The notes: generated from the sequence alone by a model not told the origin. Shown: positions 16,692-26,034, counted from the first letter of the stretch. The stretch is 64,000 nucleotides of DNA from Bhargavaea sp. CC-171006 (GCF_009761675.1 NZ_QUZH01000013.1:1-64000), one strand, 5' to 3'. Numbers and translations are program-made.

Positions 16692-18320
16692 TTATTGCTC
16701 AAAGTACCATTCATGGATCTTGTAATACGTATTGGCGGCATTGTACGATGGTCCGACCAGTTTAGGCGAGATCGCCAGATAACCTTCAGGATAGTACAGG
16801 AAGGTGTTTGGCTGATCCTCGGTGACAATGGCATCAGCCTCAGCAATGACAGCCTTTCTTTCTTCAAGATCCGCAATTTGTGTATTCTTGGAGAGAAGCT
16901 CATCGACTTCAGAATTCGAATAGCCGTTATAGTTCAGGCCGGCTTCAATTTCGGACGTGTGCCAGAACCATGTCGGATCCGGATCGCTGCCGATCGACCA
17001 ACCTGCCACAATCGCATCAAAGTTCCAGTTTGGAGGGCTTGTCTGCTCGACATAGGCACTCCACTCAAGCACTTCAATCGACGTCTTGATGCCGATTTCC
17101 GCCCACTGCTGCTGGGCAACTTCGGCAATCTGCTGGCGGATCTCGTTGGCGGACGTTGTTTTTAAAGCAAACTCAAACTTTTTGCCGTCCTTCTCAAGGA
17201 TGCCATCAGGACCCGGTTCCCAGCCGGCTTCTTTCAGGAGTTGCTTTGCTTTTTCAGGGTCATACTCGAACTTTGGAACATCCGGGTTAAACGCCCAGTT
17301 TGCAGGGCTTCCCGGTCCGTGTGCCACTGTACCGGCATCGCCGAGAATGGCCTGGATGATGGCTTCCCTATCAATGGCATGCGTCAATGCGTGGCGGACC
17401 TTCTTGTCCTGGAACAGTTCATTTCTGAGGTTGTATCCGATGTATTCGAATGCATTGGATGGACCGGATTCGAGCTTCACCATGCCCTTGGCCTCAAGAT
17501 CCTGTGCCATCCCCACATACTCCGGCGAAATACCGGCCATGCTGATCTCACCGACCTGTAGCTGTGCCATCGACGTATTCGTGTCAGGAACAATCTTATA
17601 AAGCAGTCCATCCAGCTTTGGCGCGCCAAGATGGTAGTCCTCGTGCGCCTCAAGTGCAATGTATTCTCCTTCTTTCCATTCCTTGAATTTGAACGGACCG
17701 GTTCCGATCGGCTCTTTCGTATTGAACGGATGCTTACCCAGTTCCGCTATTGGCACTTCACCAAGAATATGTTTCGGCAGAACTTCAAATTGCGCCGTGA
17801 TCGTGATAAATGGTGCGTATGGCTCCGATAGGACGAATTCCACCGTGTAGTCATCAATTTTATTGACCTCTTCGATGATCTCGAACGGCAGGCCCCTTGG
17901 TCCGACATAATCCGGGTCTTTCGGGATGGTGTAGGAGAAGACGACGTCGTCAGCCGTCATCGGTTCTCCGTCATGCCACTTCACGTTTTCCCGAAGATGG
18001 AACGTCCATCGCAGGCCGTCATCCGTGAAGTCCCAGCTTTCTGCAAGGTCACCTTCCGGGTTAAAGTCCTGGTCAACGGTAACGAGGCCGCTGAAGATAA
18101 ACCCTTCAATCGTCGAACTGGATGTATCAGTGGAGTAGTACGGATTGAACAAAGTCGGCGCGGCAGTCGTGGCCAGTACGAGATTGCCCCCCTCAGCTTC
18201 CGCACCTTCCTTTTCCGCCGCATTTGCATCAATATTTCCTGCTTCTTCAGGCTGTGAGCAGGCAGCAATCATCAAGACCATTGCCAGTGCCGCCACCTTC
18301 CATAGTGGTTTTCTGAACAT
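16692..18320 (-). CDS. Peptide ABC transporter substrate-binding lipoprotein (SBP family 5)
   Basis: A 542-residue extracytoplasmic peptide-binding protein. The signal peptide ends in a lipobox ending AAC-SQ (Cys about residue 21). Family 5 features are LRWTFHLRENVKWHDGEPMTADDVVFSY, the region around KEPIGTGPFKFKEW, VRHALTHAIDREAII and DPEKAKQLLKEAGW. Start ATG follows AAAGGGGG. It is the middle gene of the transporter operon. The genetic context of proline-specific peptidases suggests proline-rich or collagen-type peptides as cargo, which is an inference. Confidence 0.9.
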   Translation of the reverse strand: MFRKPLWKVAALAMVLMIAACSQPEEAGNIDANAAEKEGAEAEGGNLVLATTAAPTLFNPYYSTDTSSSTIEGFIFSGLVTVDQDFNPEGDLAESWDFTDDGLRWTFHLRENVKWHDGEPMTADDVVFSYTIPKDPDYVGPRGLPFEIIEEVNKIDDYTVEFVLSEPYAPFITITAQFEVLPKHILGEVPIAELGKHPFNTKEPIGTGPFKFKEWKEGEYIALEAHEDYHLGAPKLDGLLYKIVPDTNTSMAQLQVGEISMAGISPEYVGMAQDLEAKGMVKLESGPSNAFEYIGYNLRNELFQDKKVRHALTHAIDREAIIQAILGDAGTVAHGPGSPANWAFNPDVPKFEYDPEKAKQLLKEAGWEPGPDGILEKDGKKFEFALKTTSANEIRQQIAEVAQQQWAEIGIKTSIEVLEWSAYVEQTSPPNWNFDAIVAGWSIGSDPDPTWFWHTSEIEAGLNYNGYSNSEVDELLSKNTQIADLEERKAVIAEADAIVTEDQPNTFLYYPEGYLAISPKLVGPSYNAANTYYKIHEWYFEQ

Positions 18321-18418
18321 ATAAATCCCCCTTTTTTATTCATTGCTGATTCATCGTTATTAACGAATGCAAAGTTATTGGCAGGCGAACCGGACCACCC
18401 CCTTTCCTGGAACCGCTT

Positions 18419-19450
18419 TCAATTGAACAAGTGGCAGGCGACATGGCGTCCGGGAACTACTTCACGGAACACAGGCGCTTCAGATCCGCACTGTGGCATC
18501 GCATATGGGCAGCGGGTATGAAAAACGCAACCCCTGGGAGGATTTGCAGGACTCGGCAGATCTCCCTTTAAGATGATGCGATCGCGCTTCACAACGCCTC
18601 CCTTCCGGATCACCGGAACCGCCGAAAGAAGGGACTGTGTATACGGATGAAGCGGTTCATCGTACAAACTTTTCTTATCTGACAGCTCCATGAGCTTCCC
18701 AAGATACATCACGCCGACTCTATCCGAAATATGGCGGACAACACTCAGGTCATGGGAGATAAAGATGTAGGTCAGGTTAAATTTCTCCTGCAGATCCTCC
18801 AGCAGGTTGACGATCTGGGCCTGAATGGACACATCCAGGGCGGAAACTGCTTCGTCCGCTATAATCAGCTCTGGATTCAGGATGAGGGCGCGGGCTATGC
18901 CGATCCTTTGGCGCTGGCCTCCCGAAAACTCATGCGGATAATTGTTGATGACCGTAGGGTGAAGTCCGACCGTCTGCAGAATCTCCGTGATATGGTCCAT
19001 TCGCTCTTCCCTGCTATTCAGAATCCCATGTACACGGAGAGGTTCCATAAGAATGCTGCCAAGTGACTTTCTCGGGTTAAGCGAAGCGTTCGGATCCTGG
19101 AATACCATCTGCATGTTTCGCCGCAGGACCGGGCCTAAATCCCGCTCTTTTAACTTGGTGACGTCGTTGCCGCCAAACAGGATCTTGCCGTCTGTCGGCT
19201 CATACAGGCGGATCAGGGCGCGTCCCAGCGTTGATTTTCCACACCCCGACTCTCCCACGATGCCAAGAGTTTCCCCTTTCTTCACTGTAAAACTGACGTC
19301 GTCGACCGCTTTGACAGATCCGGTCGTCCGCTGAAGAATGCCCGTCTTGATTGGAAAATGCATTTTCAGGTTCTGTACGTCAAGCAGGTTCTCATGGAAT
19401 CTCTCATTGGCTTTCTCTCTTTGGGAGAGCAGTATATTGGCCGTACTCAT
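18419..19450 (-). CDS. Oligopeptide ABC transporter ATP-binding protein (DppF/OppF type)
   Basis: A 343-residue ATPase with Walker A (GESGCGKST), signature (FSGGQRQRIGIARAL), Walker B (LIIADEAVSALD) and H-loop (FISHDLSVVRHI). The C-terminal oligopeptide/dipeptide extension carries the Cys-rich iron-sulfur-like motif PRGCVFHTRCPYAMPQC typical of OppF/DppF. It starts within the last codons of the upstream DppD-like gene (four-base overlap), and GGAGGTGGTCGA precedes ATG. Confidence 0.92.
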   Translation of the reverse strand: MSTANILLSQREKANERFHENLLDVQNLKMHFPIKTGILQRTTGSVKAVDDVSFTVKKGETLGIVGESGCGKSTLGRALIRLYEPTDGKILFGGNDVTKLKERDLGPVLRRNMQMVFQDPNASLNPRKSLGSILMEPLRVHGILNSREERMDHITEILQTVGLHPTVINNYPHEFSGGQRQRIGIARALILNPELIIADEAVSALDVSIQAQIVNLLEDLQEKFNLTYIFISHDLSVVRHISDRVGVMYLGKLMELSDKKSLYDEPLHPYTQSLLSAVPVIRKGGVVKRDRIILKGDLPSPANPPRGCVFHTRCPYAMPQCGSEAPVFREVVPGRHVACHLFN

Positions 19451-20427
19451 TCGACCACCTCCCCATCATAGAGAAAGCAGCGCACGCACCGGCCGTCTTC
19501 ACGAACGTACATCCCCGGAACTTCCTCCGTACATCTTGCAAATGCTTTGCTGCATCGCGGAGCAAACTTACATCCCGGCAACACTGTACCCGGAGCAGGC
19601 ACGTTTCCTTTGATGGATTGCAGACGGGTGATCTCGCCTTCAATGGCTGGAATGGAATGAATCAGGCCCTCTGTATACGGGTGGAGAGGCTCCTCAAACA
19701 GATCATCGACATCGCTGATTTCAACAATCTGTCCGGCGTACATGACAATCACCCGTTCCGCCAGCTCGGATACGACACCGAGGTCGTGTGTGATCAGCAG
19801 AATGGAGGTTGAGAACTTCTTGCTCAAATCCTTCATAAGCTCCAACACTTGTGCCTGTATCGTCACATCCAATGCAGTCGTCGGTTCATCCGCAATCAGC
19901 AGCTTCGGGTTGCATGACATCGCCATTGCGATCATGACACGCTGCCGCATACCGCCGGACAGCCGGTGGGGATAGTCTTTTAATGTCTTTAGAGGATCGG
20001 AAAACCCTACAATTCCGAGCATTTCCGCCGCCTTTTCCGTCGCTGTTTTCTTGTTTACTTTCAGGTGGTGCATGATGACGCCCGTCAGCTGATCGCCAAT
20101 CGTCAGCACCGGATTCAGCGAAGTCATCGGTTCCTGAAAAATCATGGCGACTTCCTTGCCGCGGATGTCATACATTTTCTTCTCGGGCATCTGAACCAGA
20201 TCGACACCGTTCAGTTTGATGGAACCATCCACGACCTTGCCGGCAGGAGCCGGCACTAATCCCATGATGGAAAGGGACGTCATGCTTTTACCGCAACCTG
20301 ATTCCCCAACAAGTGCCACGGTCTCTCCTTTGCCGATCTCAAAATCGATGCCGTCTACTGCACGGATGGTCTTTTTATTTTTTTGGAAATACGTTTTTAG
20401 ATTGGAAACCTCCAAAACAGCGTTCAT
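19447..20427 (-). CDS. Oligopeptide ABC transporter ATP-binding protein (DppD/OppD type)
   Basis: A 326-residue ATPase beginning MNAVLEVSNLKTYF. Walker A GESGCGKSM, signature LSGGMRQRVMIAMAM, Walker B LLIADEPTTALD and H-loop LITHDLGVVSEL are intact. The C-terminal motif LPGCKFAPRCSKAFARC is that of OppD/DppD. The start after GAGGGGG was chosen over an in-frame start 15 codons upstream. It is the first gene of the transporter operon; a sigma-54 promoter lies 40 bases upstream. Confidence 0.92.
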   Translation of the reverse strand: MNAVLEVSNLKTYFQKNKKTIRAVDGIDFEIGKGETVALVGESGCGKSMTSLSIMGLVPAPAGKVVDGSIKLNGVDLVQMPEKKMYDIRGKEVAMIFQEPMTSLNPVLTIGDQLTGVIMHHLKVNKKTATEKAAEMLGIVGFSDPLKTLKDYPHRLSGGMRQRVMIAMAMSCNPKLLIADEPTTALDVTIQAQVLELMKDLSKKFSTSILLITHDLGVVSELAERVIVMYAGQIVEISDVDDLFEEPLHPYTEGLIHSIPAIEGEITRLQSIKGNVPAPGTVLPGCKFAPRCSKAFARCTEEVPGMYVREDGRCVRCFLYDGEVVE

Positions 20428-20467
20428 TTTCCCCCTCCTCATGCTTCTATTGCCTGTTAAATTTAAC

Positions 20468-20483
20468 TGCAATTTCTATGCCA
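20468..20483 (-). promoter_or_regulatory. Sigma-54 (-24/-12) promoter of the peptide transporter operon
   Basis: Read on the minus strand: TGGCATAGAAATTGCA, with GG and GC 12 bases apart. It lies 40 bases before the DppD-type start codon. Confidence 0.82.
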
Positions 20484-20572
20484 ACTTTGAACTCTTGTAT
20501 CGCGTACATACACCGGCACTATTTATCCTTATGCTCCCGTAAACCGTCGGGGATTTAGACACTATTTTATAA

Positions 20573-20592
20573 ATGTCAAAATGTTTTGACAT
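20573..20592. promoter_or_regulatory. 20-bp inverted repeat between two divergent sigma-54 promoters
   Basis: ATGTCAAAA and TTTTGACAT are perfect 9-base arms around TG. The site lies 30 bases upstream of the rightward -24 element and about 90 bases upstream of the leftward one, a normal position for an enhancer-binding activator. A related 20-base palindrome (14 of 20 identical) is at 30777-30796 next to the activator gene. Confidence 0.65.
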
Positions 20593-20621
20593 AATAATTT
20601 AAGGGTTAGTCCGTGAAAGAG

Positions 20622-20637
20622 AGGAACAAAACTTGCA
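20622..20637 (+). promoter_or_regulatory. Sigma-54 (-24/-12) promoter of the first Xaa-Pro peptidase
   Basis: AGGAACAAAACTTGCA has GG and GC 12 bases apart and a perfect TTGCA -12 box; the -24 box is degenerate. It lies 30 bases before the start codon. Confidence 0.65.
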
Positions 20638-20666
20638 TAATGAACTTTAATAAGGAGGTCATGAAG

Positions 20667-21773
20667 ATGAATCAATATACAGCCAGACAAGTACGTTTAA
20701 TAGAATCACTTAAGGATCACGGCATGGATGGATCCCTGATCCTTTCACCGGCCAGTATTTTTTATTACACCGGGTTTCTTTCGGACCCCCATGAGCGGTT
20801 TATGGCTTTGGCAATCTCCCCGGAAACCGGGCGGGCTATCCTGTTTATTCCGGCACTGGACTATGAAGCTGCCTCCGGTATCGCGGCAGTGGACCGAATC
20901 ATTCCCATTTCGGATGATCAGATGCCGATGGAGGTTGTTAAAGAAGCCATCCCAAAACTGTCGGGCCCCATCGGAATCGAACCGAAAGCTTTAAATTACG
21001 AACGATATGTATGGCTGACCCAAACATTCCCTGACATATCCATTAGGGACATTGAAGAACTTATCAGCAAGCAGCGCCTTTGCAAATCGGCCGAAGAAGT
21101 GGCGTCCATCAAAGAAGCCATCCGCATCATCGAGCAGGTCATGGAGGACGGTGTCCGAAAAGTGAGGCCGGGTATGACGGAAGCCGAGCTCACGGCAGAG
21201 CTGGAGTACCTGATGAGAATGCATGGTGCGGACGGTCCGTCGTTTTCCACCATTGTTTTGTCAGGCGAGAAGGCCGCCCTTCCCCACGGTTCCCCGGGCG
21301 GCCGAAAAATCGGCGCCGGTGACTTTCTCCTGATTGATATGGGCGTGACCAAGGACGGCTACTGCTCGGATATCACCAGAACCTTCATTATTGGGGAGCC
21401 TACTGAAAAGCAGAGAAAAATCTATGACATCGTCCTACGGTCCAATGAAGCGGGCATCGCGGCTTCACGGGGCGGTGTTCCGCTTGGCAGCATCGACGAA
21501 GCCTCCCGGAAAGTGATTGAAGACGAAGGGTACGGAAAATTCTTTAACAATCGGGTCGGACATGGGGTAGGCATTGAAGTGCATGAGGCCCCTTCCGTGC
21601 ATGGGAAAAATACATCCCTTGCGGATCCTGGCAACGTATTCACCATTGAGCCCGGCATCTATATTCCCGGCTATGGCGGTGTCAGAATTGAGGACATTGT
21701 CCATATCCGTGAAGACGGTCAGGCAGAAGTGCTCACCGCCTTCCCCAAAACAATCCGAATCATTGAAGCGTAA
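20667..21773 (+). CDS. Xaa-Pro aminopeptidase/prolidase-like peptidase (M24 family)
   Basis: A 368-residue dimetal 'pita-bread' peptidase expected to release the residue before proline. Metal ligands are seen in order: Asp in LLIDMGVTKDGY, Asp in CSDITRTF, His in GHGVGIEVHE, Glu in TIEPGIYIPG and Glu in VRIEDIV. ATG at 20667 has AAGGAGG eight bases upstream; two earlier in-frame starts lack this. It diverges from the peptide transporter and is under a sigma-54 promoter. A paralogue lies at 34.4-35.5 kb in the same regulon. Confidence 0.9.
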   Translation: MNQYTARQVRLIESLKDHGMDGSLILSPASIFYYTGFLSDPHERFMALAISPETGRAILFIPALDYEAASGIAAVDRIIPISDDQMPMEVVKEAIPKLSGPIGIEPKALNYERYVWLTQTFPDISIRDIEELISKQRLCKSAEEVASIKEAIRIIEQVMEDGVRKVRPGMTEAELTAELEYLMRMHGADGPSFSTIVLSGEKAALPHGSPGGRKIGAGDFLLIDMGVTKDGYCSDITRTFIIGEPTEKQRKIYDIVLRSNEAGIAASRGGVPLGSIDEASRKVIEDEGYGKFFNNRVGHGVGIEVHEAPSVHGKNTSLADPGNVFTIEPGIYIPGYGGVRIEDIVHIREDGQAEVLTAFPKTIRIIEA

Positions 21774-21777
21774 AAAG

Positions 21778-21820
21778 GCCCGGCAGCATAGGCGAACGAT
21801 GCTGCCGGGCGTATTTCTTT
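21778..21820 (+). terminator. Rho-independent terminator
   Basis: GCCCGGCAGCAT (21778-21789) pairs perfectly with ATGCTGCCGGGC (21799-21810), followed by GTATTTCTTT. It ends the Xaa-Pro peptidase transcript before sigL. Confidence 0.8.
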
Positions 21821-21907
21821 GAATCCGATATCGAACTAGTCTGTCAAATGTGGTAAGCTGTCCCTAAGTAACCGCTTTCAAAACATGCTGCAAGGGGGAT
21901 GAATTAG

Positions 21908-23191
21908 GTGCAGCTTACTATGACGCAACGCCAGGAACTCAAACTCATCATGACGATGGAACTCAGGCAAGCCATTGAGCTTCTGCAGTATTCCACCTTT
22001 GAATTGGAACAGTTTATCAGGGAGCAGGAAGCCGAGAATCCGCTCATTGAGCTGAAAGAACGCGATGATACCGGTTCCTACGATTCACCTTTTCCAAAGG
22101 TTTCGGGAGGAGAAGGGTTAAAGACCGACTGGATAAAGGCCCCCGATGCCCTTTATCGGGACGACCTGGTCTCCATGGTGCGACTCACCTATTCGGATGA
22201 AGATTCCATTCGTTTGCTATCTTACCTGATACAAAATCTGGACGACAACGGGTATCTAATCCTTCCTGAAGACTGCAAAATTGGAGAAGATCTCCTGACT
22301 TTAGGCATCCGAATGCTCCAGGAAATCGGGCCGTCCGGCATCGGGGCCCGCAATTTGCAGGAGTGTCTTCTCCTGCAATTGGACGAGGAGTCGGATTCGT
22401 TGGCACGGCAGATCGTCAGTCATTGCTTCTCTCTCCTCGCATCGCGTAAGTGGAAAGAGATCGCCCAAGCTTTACAAATCACACTGGCTGACGTGAAATC
22501 AGCTGTCGACCAGATCCAGACACTTAATCCTAAGCCATGTTCACTGATAAATGACCAACAGACCGACTATACCTTTCCGGATGTCATTGTGACTGAACGG
22601 GAGGGCAATCTGGAGTTCCTCCTGAATGATGGCCATCTGCCCGAAGTGAAGTTGAACTCGGATTATCTTCCCTACCTGAACGCAAAAGATGAGGTGGGCA
22701 GCTACCTGGCCGAACGGCACAAGCAGTATCGCTGGCTCCTCAACAGCCTTGAACAGCGCCGCGAAACCCTCATCAAGATCGTCCGGGTTCTGGCTGAAAA
22801 GCAGCAAGCCTTTTTCATCAAAGGTCCGGAAGCGCTGAACCCCCTCACGATGCGGGAGGTTGCGGAGGAAATCGGCATGCATGAATCTACGATCAGCCGG
22901 GCCACGGCCAATAAAATCATCAAAACTCCTTCTGGAACGTTTGAGATGAAGTCACTCTTCACTTCAAAGCTGGAGTCTGCCGACGGACTGTCTGTCTCGC
23001 AAAGCAAGGTGAAAAGCTTGCTTAGGAAATACATCGATCAGGAAAACAAGAGCAGGCCGCTGTCCGATCAGAAGCTTGCAGAGCGCTTAAAAGATGAACA
23101 AGGGATTACGGTTTCCCGCCGGACGATCAGCAAGTATCGCGAGGAAATGAACATCCCTTCATCTGCACAAAGGAAAGATATTGTCGTCTGA
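21908..23191 (+). CDS. sigL: RNA polymerase sigma-54 factor
   Basis: A 427-residue sigma factor of the RpoN/SigL family. The N-terminal activator-interacting, Gln/Leu-rich region (MTQRQELKLIMTMELRQAIELLQYSTFEL) is followed by the core-binding domain. Then come the helix-turn-helix LTMREVAEEIGMHESTISRA and the RpoN box in VSRRTISKYREEMNIPSS that reads the -24 element. Start is GTG after AAGGGGG. It sits in the middle of a locus in which every transcription unit has a -24/-12 promoter and which also encodes a sigma-54 activator, so it probably serves this regulon at least. Confidence 0.95.
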   Translation: MQLTMTQRQELKLIMTMELRQAIELLQYSTFELEQFIREQEAENPLIELKERDDTGSYDSPFPKVSGGEGLKTDWIKAPDALYRDDLVSMVRLTYSDEDSIRLLSYLIQNLDDNGYLILPEDCKIGEDLLTLGIRMLQEIGPSGIGARNLQECLLLQLDEESDSLARQIVSHCFSLLASRKWKEIAQALQITLADVKSAVDQIQTLNPKPCSLINDQQTDYTFPDVIVTEREGNLEFLLNDGHLPEVKLNSDYLPYLNAKDEVGSYLAERHKQYRWLLNSLEQRRETLIKIVRVLAEKQQAFFIKGPEALNPLTMREVAEEIGMHESTISRATANKIIKTPSGTFEMKSLFTSKLESADGLSVSQSKVKSLLRKYIDQENKSRPLSDQKLAERLKDEQGITVSRRTISKYREEMNIPSSAQRKDIVV

Positions 23192-23196
23192 ACCCA

Positions 23197-23236
23197 AACA
23201 AGACCGGGAGGGATTTCTCCCCACCGGTCTTGTTAT
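23197..23236. terminator. Terminator after sigL
   Basis: AACAAGACCGG (23197-23207) pairs with CCGGTCTTGTT (23224-23234). It lies between convergent genes; T-runs are short on both sides. Confidence 0.7.
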
Positions 23237-23241
23237 TTGCG

Positions 23242-23514
23242 TTATTTTCCAGAAAAGTGCCCCAGCCAATAGCGGTTCAGCAGAATGATAAATCCCCCGA
23301 GCAAGACTGCCTTAAAAACCAAGAGTTGGCCCATGCCGTACGCAGATATACCCGAAATCAGCAGGGCTCCCCCCAGGCAGGCCGTAATTCGGACACACCT
23401 GTGGAAGCGACCTTCAGACGCGCGTTGAACAGCACGCTCCATAGCCCACATCAGAACCAGAAGGAGCAATATAGATCCCAACGCAATCCCCAAAAACTCA
23501 AATACTGTGAGCAT
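23242..23514 (-). CDS. Small membrane protein of unknown function
   Basis: A 90-residue protein with three likely membrane helices: residues about 5-24 (VFEFLGIALGSILLLLVLMW), 43-61 (ITACLGGALLISGISAYGM) and 67-82. A basic loop (RAVQRASEGRFHRCVR) lies between the first two. I do not recognise the family. The start ATG has AAAGGGGG eight bases upstream, supporting a real gene. It lies 75 bases downstream of the hydroxyproline operon on the same strand with no clear terminator between, so it could be the operon's last gene. Confidence 0.6.
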   Translation of the reverse strand: MLTVFEFLGIALGSILLLLVLMWAMERAVQRASEGRFHRCVRITACLGGALLISGISAYGMGQLLVFKAVLLGGFIILLNRYWLGHFSGK

Positions 23515-23588
23515 TTCTTCATCCCCCTTTAGAGAAACTCAATCCCCCCTCTACTATACAATTTTTAAAAACAGAAAAAATATTTAGC

Positions 23589-25088
23589 TTATTTATTAGG
23601 ATCTTTAATGTTTACGAATACACTCTTCACTTCTGTATAGTTGGCGAGCCCATAGTCGCCACCCATTTCCCTGCCGACACCTGATTGCTTGTAACCGCCG
23701 AATGGCATGGTCTCCCACTCAAGACCGAAGTCATTAATCCAGACTGTCCCGGACTGAAGCTTGCCTGCAATATAGTGGCCAGACTTGATATTGGTCGTCC
23801 AGACACTTGCAGCCAGCCCATAATCACTGTCATTTGCCCGCTTGATGACTTCATCGACCGTATCAAACGGGAAAACTGCCATAACCGGCCCGAAGATTTC
23901 TTCACGCGCAATCGTCATGTCATCCTCTACATCCGCAAAGATCGTCGGGCGGACGAAGTACCCTTTTTCTCCGGCTTTTGTGCCTCCGGAAACTAGACGG
24001 GCCCCCTCTTCCTTCCCCTTTTCGATGTATTCAAGGACTGTTTTCTGTTGCTTTGCGGAAACGAGCGGACCCATATCGGTTTCGGGGTCCAGACCCGGAC
24101 CGATCTTGAGGGCATCTGCACGTTTTGCAAGTTTATCAACTACCTGGTCATAGAGGCTTCGGTGTACGTAGACTCGTGTGCAGGCGCTGCAGTTCTGCCC
24201 ATGGTTATACATCGTTCCGCTGAAGACCCCTTCAATCGTTTCTTCGAGATCAGCGTCAGCCAGCACAATGGCTGGCGATTTGCCGCCAAGTTCGAGCGTA
24301 ACGCCCTTGATCTGATCCGCAGCCTTTTTCATGACTTCTTTGCCAACAGCGGTGGATCCGGTAAATGCCACTTTGTCCACATCCGGATGAGTCAGGATCG
24401 CTTCTCCCGCCACGCGTCCGGCGCCCGGTACCACGTTTACGACACCATCCGGGAATCCTGCCTCCTTAAAGAGCCGGGCTGCATAAAGCAGAGACAGCGG
24501 CGTCTCACTGGCCGGCTTGATGACCACAGTGCAGCCGACCGCCAGCGCCGAACCCAGCTTCCAGGCGGCCATTGCAAGCGGGAAGTTCCATGGAATGATC
24601 TGCCCGACCACACCGACCGGCTCATGGACGGTATAAGTGACATAATCAGGGGAGACCTGCGTGGTCTTACCGAAGATCTTAGTTGCCCACCCGGAATAGT
24701 AACGGAAATGCTGGACCGTGCCGTACACGTCATCCGCCAGTGCTGTTTCATAAGGTTTACCGTTGTCGAGTGATTCGAGCTGAGCGAGCTCCTCACGGTG
24801 TTCCTCCAGAAGATCAGCAAACTTATAGATCAGATGCGCCCGTTCAGCCGCCTCCATTTTCGTCCACTCACCTTCATCAAAGGCCTTTCGGGCAGCGGCT
24901 ACCGCCTTGTCAATATCCTCTTTTTGGGCTTCGCTTACCTCCGCAATGACATCTTCCGTCGCGGGGTCAAGAACCTGAAAAGTTTTCTCGCTTTCAGACA
25001 GGACATATTCTCCGTTGATATAAAGGCCTTTGATCCCCTCAAGGAATTCCTTCACCCTCGGTTTCAGTTCGTAATTGACTGCTTGCAT
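23589..25088 (-). CDS. Aldehyde dehydrogenase, probable 2-oxoglutarate-semialdehyde (2,5-dioxovalerate) dehydrogenase
   Basis: A 499-residue NAD(P)-dependent aldehyde dehydrogenase. The Asn/Pro motif IIPWNFPLAMAAWK, catalytic Glu in TLELGGKSPAIV and catalytic Cys in GQNCSACTRVYV are intact, and EIFGPVMAVFPF follows. By itself the sequence fits general ALDH family members. The operon with a deaminase, epimerase and D-hydroxyproline oxidase points to the last step of hydroxyproline breakdown, oxidising 2-oxoglutarate semialdehyde to 2-oxoglutarate. ATG follows GGGGGAGAGAAC. Confidence 0.88.
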   Translation of the reverse strand: MQAVNYELKPRVKEFLEGIKGLYINGEYVLSESEKTFQVLDPATEDVIAEVSEAQKEDIDKAVAAARKAFDEGEWTKMEAAERAHLIYKFADLLEEHREELAQLESLDNGKPYETALADDVYGTVQHFRYYSGWATKIFGKTTQVSPDYVTYTVHEPVGVVGQIIPWNFPLAMAAWKLGSALAVGCTVVIKPASETPLSLLYAARLFKEAGFPDGVVNVVPGAGRVAGEAILTHPDVDKVAFTGSTAVGKEVMKKAADQIKGVTLELGGKSPAIVLADADLEETIEGVFSGTMYNHGQNCSACTRVYVHRSLYDQVVDKLAKRADALKIGPGLDPETDMGPLVSAKQQKTVLEYIEKGKEEGARLVSGGTKAGEKGYFVRPTIFADVEDDMTIAREEIFGPVMAVFPFDTVDEVIKRANDSDYGLAASVWTTNIKSGHYIAGKLQSGTVWINDFGLEWETMPFGGYKQSGVGREMGGDYGLANYTEVKSVFVNIKDPNK

Positions 25089-25104
25089 GTTCTCTCCCCC
25101 TTAA

Positions 25105-25998
25105 TTATTGATTTACTGTTTCAAGGTTTGCCATCAGTTCTTTCAGCCGTGCGTCTTCTTCATCGGTCAGCGGCATCCTTGGCTTACGGCAAGGTCCGCC
25201 TGCCCACCCTTTGAGCTCCATTGACCGCTTTGCGATCTGTACGTACTTGCCGGAACCCTCTAGGAATTCGCAGAGAGGAAGTAAGCGATCATACAGGCTC
25301 CATGCTTTTTCAATGTCCCCAGCCTGGTAGGATTCATAAATATCTGTTGCGAGTCGAGGAACGATGTTTCCTGCGACCGAAATCCAGCCGGTTGCCCCGA
25401 TAAAGAAGGATTCAAGGATGAGTTCCTCAGAACCGCAGAAGACTTGTATATCGCCTGCACCTTGACGCGCGATATCACGCGCTTTCCTGATGTCCCCGCT
25501 TGATTCTTTAATATGGGTAATGTTTGGCACATCCCGGCCGACTTTCAGCAGAGTTTCTGTGCTGATATCAACACCGGTTGTGGACGGATTGTTATAAATC
25601 ATAATCGGCAACTCGACCGATTCCGCAACCGCTTTGAAATGGGCGTAAATCTCTTCTTCTGTGGGATGCGAATAATACGAGTTAATGAGAAGTGCAGCAT
25701 CGGCCCCAGCCTTTTCTGCCTGTTGAGTGTATTCTATGGCGTCTGCAGTTGTTTCTGCAGCTGTTCCCACGATAAGCGGTATGCGGCCATTGATTTGTTC
25801 CACAGCGATTTCAACCGCCTTAAAACGTTCTTCTTTAGTCAGGCTGACAAATTCTCCGGTACTGCCATTGATACATAGGCCGGCCACACCTTCTTGGATG
25901 AACTTTTCGATGTTCTGAGCCAGTCCTTCGTAGTTGACCGATTCATCTTCGTGCATTGGTGTAACAAGAACAGGAAACGCGCCTTTGATTTCTTTCAT
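25105..25998 (-). CDS. DapA-family lyase, probable 1-pyrroline-4-hydroxy-2-carboxylate deaminase
   Basis: A 297-residue class I aldolase-fold enzyme. Typical residues are FPVLVTPMHEDESVN, GSTGEFVSLT, the Tyr in IMIYNNPSTTG and the Schiff-base Lys in NITHIKESSGD. True dihydrodipicolinate synthase shares this fold, but the operon with a hydroxyproline epimerase, an FAD oxidase and an aldehyde dehydrogenase makes deamination of 1-pyrroline-4-hydroxy-2-carboxylate to 2-oxoglutarate semialdehyde the likelier reaction. ATG at 25998 follows GGAGGAATCAATT; an in-frame TTG five codons earlier is not preferred. Confidence 0.85.
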   Translation of the reverse strand: MKEIKGAFPVLVTPMHEDESVNYEGLAQNIEKFIQEGVAGLCINGSTGEFVSLTKEERFKAVEIAVEQINGRIPLIVGTAAETTADAIEYTQQAEKAGADAALLINSYYSHPTEEEIYAHFKAVAESVELPIMIYNNPSTTGVDISTETLLKVGRDVPNITHIKESSGDIRKARDIARQGAGDIQVFCGSEELILESFFIGATGWISVAGNIVPRLATDIYESYQAGDIEKAWSLYDRLLPLCEFLEGSGKYVQIAKRSMELKGWAGGPCRKPRMPLTDEEDARLKELMANLETVNQ

Positions 25999-26034
25999 AA
26001 TTGATTCCTCCAATATTGTTTTGTCTAAATTCTC

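Noticed and set aside
20573-20592. TnrA or GlnR nitrogen-control site
   Set aside because: The TnrA consensus is a 17-base palindrome TGTNANAWWWTNTNACA; this site has an 18-base TGT...ACA core, so the spacing is wrong.
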